A stretch of 8,593 bases of DNA from Gammaproteobacteria bacterium (lineage in GTDB: Bacteria > Pseudomonadota > Gammaproteobacteria > Immundisolibacterales > Immundisolibacteraceae), in assembly GCA_003526065.1 (NCBI GenBank), contig DQBD01000151.1:444-9036 (forward strand), given 5' to 3'. The notes beneath the pieces are model-generated. The model was not told where the DNA came from, ran no database searches, and saw nothing but the letters and a program-made list of their open reading frames with translations. Below, one piece after another: positions 6,217-8,593 of the stretch (position 1 is its first letter; each line of letters begins with the position of its first letter). Position numbers and translations under genes: made by a program.

Positions 6217-6795
6217 TCAACGCTTGTAATAGGCCTGTAGCGTCACTGTCGAGCGGTCTACGGTCGTGGCGGGATCACCGCTGCGTGCCGTGATGCGGTA
6301 GTAGCGCGACTGGATCGTCGTGCCCTGGGCGTTGTACTGAAATGAATTGGCCGTCTGGTCGAAGCCGGTGTCGGTGTCCGGATCGGGAAACTCGCCCATG
6401 TCTTCCACCACGAACTGCGGCGCCCCCGCGGCGTTGGCGTGCTTGGCGTAGGCGGAGCCCGCCACCGTGCGGATGTCGGTGGGCTGGAGGTTGGTGGTCG
6501 TCGCGGCAAACGGGTTGATGGGGCAACCGTCAACGAGGGTGCCGGACCAGCAATCGCGTGCCGTCGTGCCGATGACGGGGAGGATATTCGCCGCTTCGCG
6601 AAGGCCGGCCTCCGCGTTCTGGAATGCGATCTCGCGGTCGTAGAAGTTTGCGGACATGCGCTGTTGCGCTGTTGTGCCACGCGCCGCCGCAAGACCGATG
6701 AGCGTGACCACCAGCAGCAGGATCAGCGAGACGGCCAATGCCATGCCGTGCTGGCGCGGCGCGCGCGCGGGTTGTCGGCGTGCAGGTCTGTTCAT
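6217..6795 (-). CDS. pilX: Type IV minor pilin PilX
   Basis: PilX is a minor pilin of the tip complex and works with PilV, PilW and FimU to prime assembly and carry PilY1. The 192-residue protein has a 17-residue basic leader ending QHG, with cleavage predicted between G17 and M18, then MALAVSLILLLVVTLIGLAA as the membrane helix. Mature position 5 is valine (V22) instead of glutamate, as is usual for PilX and the related GspK group, which sit at the very tip. The segment after the helix (QQRMSANFYDREIAFQNAEAGLREA, about residues 44-68) matches the PilX N-terminal family pattern. C82 and C91 could form a disulfide. The ATG at 6795 lies 2 bases after the pilW stop with no clear SD sequence, so translation is likely coupled to pilW. 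The gene ends 14 bases before pilY1. Confidence 0.93.
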   Translation of the reverse strand: MNRPARRQPARAPRQHGMALAVSLILLLVVTLIGLAAARGTTAQQRMSANFYDREIAFQNAEAGLREAANILPVIGTTARDCWSGTLVDGCPINPFAATTTNLQPTDIRTVAGSAYAKHANAAGAPQFVVEDMGEFPDPDTDTGFDQTANSFQYNAQGTTIQSRYYRITARSGDPATTVDRSTVTLQAYYKR

Positions 6796-6797
6796 GG

Positions 6798-7865
6798 TCA
6801 GTTCACCCGGTTGCGGATCGTGACGGAGGCGGTATACGAGCGTTCGATCTTCCGGTCAACGTCACCCGCAGAAGTGGCGTTGGTGCCGGTGAAGCGCTCG
6901 TCGCCTTCCAGTGTCAGCGTCACCCGTACTGCTGTGATGCGTGGTGGATTGACAGCAGTCCACGCCGCTGGCGGGACCGCAGTGGCATTCACATAGTTGG
7001 CGTTGTCAACAAGGTACTGGAGCTGCATGCTTGAAACGTTGCGCACCATTTCCTCGGTGATGAAGTTGTTGTTTCTGGTATCGCGGCGCTGGCGGTAGAG
7101 CGAGCGCCCGCCGACCGGATTTGTGCCGATGTACCAGAACACGGCCGAAGCCTTTGCAATCTGTGAGTTCGAGCCGTACGTGTAGCACTGGGCGTTAGGG
7201 CCGTTGTTGCACTGGGACCCGCAGTTCGCGCCGTTCGGATCAAGCGGGTTGTAGGTCAGGTTCGTGGTGCAGTTGCCGGGCGTCTGGGTGTTTCCCGTGT
7301 TGTGGACCACTGTGGTGTTGGCCCCGCAGGCGGCAACGGCCGGGCCGGTGACCTGTACGACCGCGGCCTGCACGGGGTCGCAGACGAAGACAATATCGCC
7401 TGCGCAAATGTTGTTGGTGGTGGCATTGAGCGGGAATTGCGCTGAGGGCGCGTTGTGACTCTCAATGCTGACGCCAAGGTCTTCCAGGCCCTTCAGTACG
7501 ATGGAGTCCTCGGCGGCAACCAGGTTCGCCGGCGCCGGAGCACCCGTGCCGCTTGGCGCGCCTTCATATCCGCGCACGGCGACGGCGAAGTCGCTCCACC
7601 AGTCGTCTTCGGCGTCGTTAAGCACCACGGCGACACGGTTGTTGCCGCAGCCCGTCAGTCCCGCCTGTCGGATATCGCGAGCCAGCAACTCGAAGGCAAT
7701 GCGCGAACCTTCCTGAACCTGCGACAGTGCGGTGTTGGAGCGATAGGACTGCTTGTTGGACAGGAATACCGATGTGACGCCGCCGATGACCATAAGGCCA
7801 AGCAGCAGCGCGATCATCAGCTCGACGAGTCCAAAGCCGCGCTGGCTGCGTGCAGAGCGAGTCAT
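6798..7865 (-). CDS. pilW: Type IV minor pilin PilW
   Basis: PilW is one of the core minor pilins needed for pilus initiation. The 355-residue prepilin has a 10-residue basic leader (SQRG), cleavage between G10 and F11, and FGLVELMIALLLGLMVIGGV as the processed helix with E15 at mature position 5. The stretch after the helix (SNKQSYRSNTALSQVQEGSRIAFELLARDIRQAG, described here by position 36-69) is the well-conserved PilW signature. The globular part contains eight cysteines (73, 154, 162, 180, 199, 215, 219, 227), five of them within 180-227 in an Asn/Gly-rich stretch. The frame is open upstream to 7949, but the ATG at 7865 gives the proper prepilin leader, has AAAGGGA 4 bases upstream, and overlaps the pilV stop as ATGA. 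Confidence 0.94.
   Translation of the reverse strand: MTRSARSQRGFGLVELMIALLLGLMVIGGVTSVFLSNKQSYRSNTALSQVQEGSRIAFELLARDIRQAGLTGCGNNRVAVVLNDAEDDWWSDFAVAVRGYEGAPSGTGAPAPANLVAAEDSIVLKGLEDLGVSIESHNAPSAQFPLNATTNNICAGDIVFVCDPVQAAVVQVTGPAVAACGANTTVVHNTGNTQTPGNCTTNLTYNPLDPNGANCGSQCNNGPNAQCYTYGSNSQIAKASAVFWYIGTNPVGGRSLYRQRRDTRNNNFITEEMVRNVSSMQLQYLVDNANYVNATAVPPAAWTAVNPPRITAVRVTLTLEGDERFTGTNATSAGDVDRKIERSYTASVTIRNRVN
7862..7865 (-). promoter_or_regulatory. ATGA overlap coupling pilV and pilW translation
   Basis: The minus-strand bases ATGA contain the pilW start codon (7865-7863) and the pilV stop codon (7864-7862), a standard stop-start arrangement for coupled translation. The pilW SD-like AAAGGGA lies at 7876-7870 inside pilV. 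Confidence 0.75.
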
Positions 7866-8317
7866 AGCATCCCTTTGGTGACGACTGTCTGCGTGGCATT
7901 GCCACCTGCGCCGATGCGGCTGTCGTCGTAGGTGATGGTAATGGTGCATTCGCCGTCGGCAGCGCAGGTCACTTCGCCGGTGGTGTTGGCGACCGCTCCA
8001 AGCGCTGCCGCAAGTTCATTGCACCAGTTGCTGAGCTGGGTTTGCACGAGCGTGCCGGGGTCTGGGCATGCGTTTGTAGTGACGGTGCCGTTGTAGGCCG
8101 TGGCGTTGACTCGATCGGCGCGCAAAGCGTCGAGAATGCTGTAGCTGGCGACAACCGCCATTGAGCGGGCCATTGAGCTGTTGTTGCTGGATAGCGCACG
8201 CGTCTGCACCCAGGCAATGCCGAGCAGGCCGATGGAGAGAACCAGTACGGATACGAGGACCTCGATCAGTCCGACGCCATGCTGGTGATATGGGCTACAG
8301 GCAGTTCGTCGGTTCAT
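7862..8317 (-). CDS. pilV: Type IV minor pilin PilV
   Basis: PilV is a minor pilin of the priming and tip complex, once called type IV pilus modification protein. The 151-residue prepilin has a 14-residue leader ending HQHG, with cleavage between G14 and V15. VGLIEVLVSVLVLSIGLLGIAWVQ is the typical PilV helix with E19 at mature position 5. Mature residue 1 is valine, which is less usual than phenylalanine. C84, C99, C118 and C124 lie in the globular part. The frame stays open upstream to 8485, but the ATG at 8317 is the only start that leaves a plausible leader. That start lies inside the preceding gene, giving a 23-base overlap, and has no visible SD sequence, so initiation probably depends on translation of the upstream pseudopilin. 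Its stop codon overlaps the pilW start as ATGA. Confidence 0.92.
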   Translation of the reverse strand: MNRRTACSPYHQHGVGLIEVLVSVLVLSIGLLGIAWVQTRALSSNNSSMARSMAVVASYSILDALRADRVNATAYNGTVTTNACPDPGTLVQTQLSNWCNELAAALGAVANTTGEVTCAADGECTITITYDDSRIGAGGNATQTVVTKGML

Positions 8318-8593
8318 TGCTTGGACACGTGCTCGTGCCGGTAACGGTACAGGTGCTGATAACGCTGCCCGCCGCCATGTAGATGCAGCGGCGGTTCTTG
8401 CTGGACAGCTGTGCCGATGAGATCTCGGCGACCAGGCCAGCGGCCAGCGCAGTGCCGCCGGGCTCGCGCGCGAGCCCCTGGCCACTGAAGCGCAGCGCTT
8501 TGACGTTGGCGACGCTGAGCGCGGTGTAGCTGGGCGGTTTGACGCGGATCACGTCGGTGGCGCCGCTGCCGGTCAGCGCGACTACGGTGCCGG
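8295..8593 (-). CDS. fimT: GspH/FimT-family pseudopilin, C-terminal part (5' end outside window)
   Basis: The frame is open from the window edge to the TAG at 8297-8295, giving about 99 C-terminal residues of a longer protein. The prepilin leader and helix are therefore not visible. The family call rests on position directly before pilV, where P. aeruginosa has fimU and xanthomonads have a fimT-type gene, and on the GspH-like C-terminal pattern (IRVKPPS, VKALRFSGQGLAR, then NRRCIYMAAG). The last residues carry four further cysteines after that motif. It would be the first or an early gene of the minor pilin operon. In P. aeruginosa terms fimU may be the better name. An internal GTG at 8552 is not a sensible start, because coding sequence continues upstream of it. 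Its end overlaps pilV by 23 bases. Confidence 0.75.
   Translation of the reverse strand, partial: GTVVALTGSGATDVIRVKPPSYTALSVANVKALRFSGQGLAREPGGTALAAGLVAEISSAQLSSKNRRCIYMAAGSVISTCTVTGTSTCPSNEPTNCL

Noticed and set aside
6203..6220. Upstream TTG start for pilY1 at 6220
   Set aside because: It overlaps the pilX stop, adds six residues before the signal peptide and has no good SD site, while the ATG at 6202 has GGAG at 6 bases.
7866..7949. Longer pilW starting at 7949
   Set aside because: It would put 28 non-prepilin residues, rich in His and Arg, before the leader and lies inside pilV; the ATG at 7865 gives a standard leader and an ATGA overlap.
8318..8485. Longer pilV starting at 8485
   Set aside because: The extra 56 residues are an out-of-frame reading of the upstream pseudopilin gene and would place the prepilin helix far from the N-terminus.

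Overview
The window is GC-rich bacterial chromosome that carries most of a type IVa minor pilin locus next to the end of ispH. Gene order and families match the gammaproteobacterial arrangement known from Pseudomonas aeruginosa, where ispH (lytB) lies convergent to fimU-pilV-pilW-pilX-pilY1-pilY2-pilE. A REP-like inverted repeat of the GGAGCGC...GCGCGACC kind and the lack of pilY2 make a Xanthomonadales/Lysobacter-like organism plausible. That placement is inference, because no marker gene was compared.

Layout. Positions 1-453 (+) are the C-terminal part of ispH, the last enzyme of the MEP isoprenoid pathway. Positions 454-781 are non-coding and hold a REP-like pair of inverted arms (477-544) and a small operator-like palindrome (672-687) with an extra half-site. 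Positions 782-1363 (+) encode a GspH/FimT-family pseudopilin. Positions 1364-1481 are the convergent junction, with a perfect 8-bp stem but no U-tract. From 8593 down to 1482 the minus strand carries one tight operon: a GspH/FimT-type pseudopilin (5' end outside the window), pilV, pilW, pilX, pilY1 and pilE. The promoter of this operon lies beyond position 8593.

How the genes work together. In the established model, FimU/FimT, PilV, PilW, PilX and PilE are inner-membrane prepilins. They are cut by PilD and form a priming and tip complex that carries the large adhesin PilY1 and starts pilus assembly. Neighbouring minus-strand genes overlap or lie 2-14 nt apart, which fits co-translation of subunits needed in near-equal amounts.

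I found no wholly new system. The points most worth a second look are: a cysteine-rich, tandemly duplicated block inserted in the von Willebrand A-like half of PilY1; an extra pseudopilin gene between ispH and pilE; a poorly conserved propeller calcium loop in PilY1 together with a strong Asp-rich loop near its C-terminus; and the palindromes around the plus-strand pseudopilin gene.
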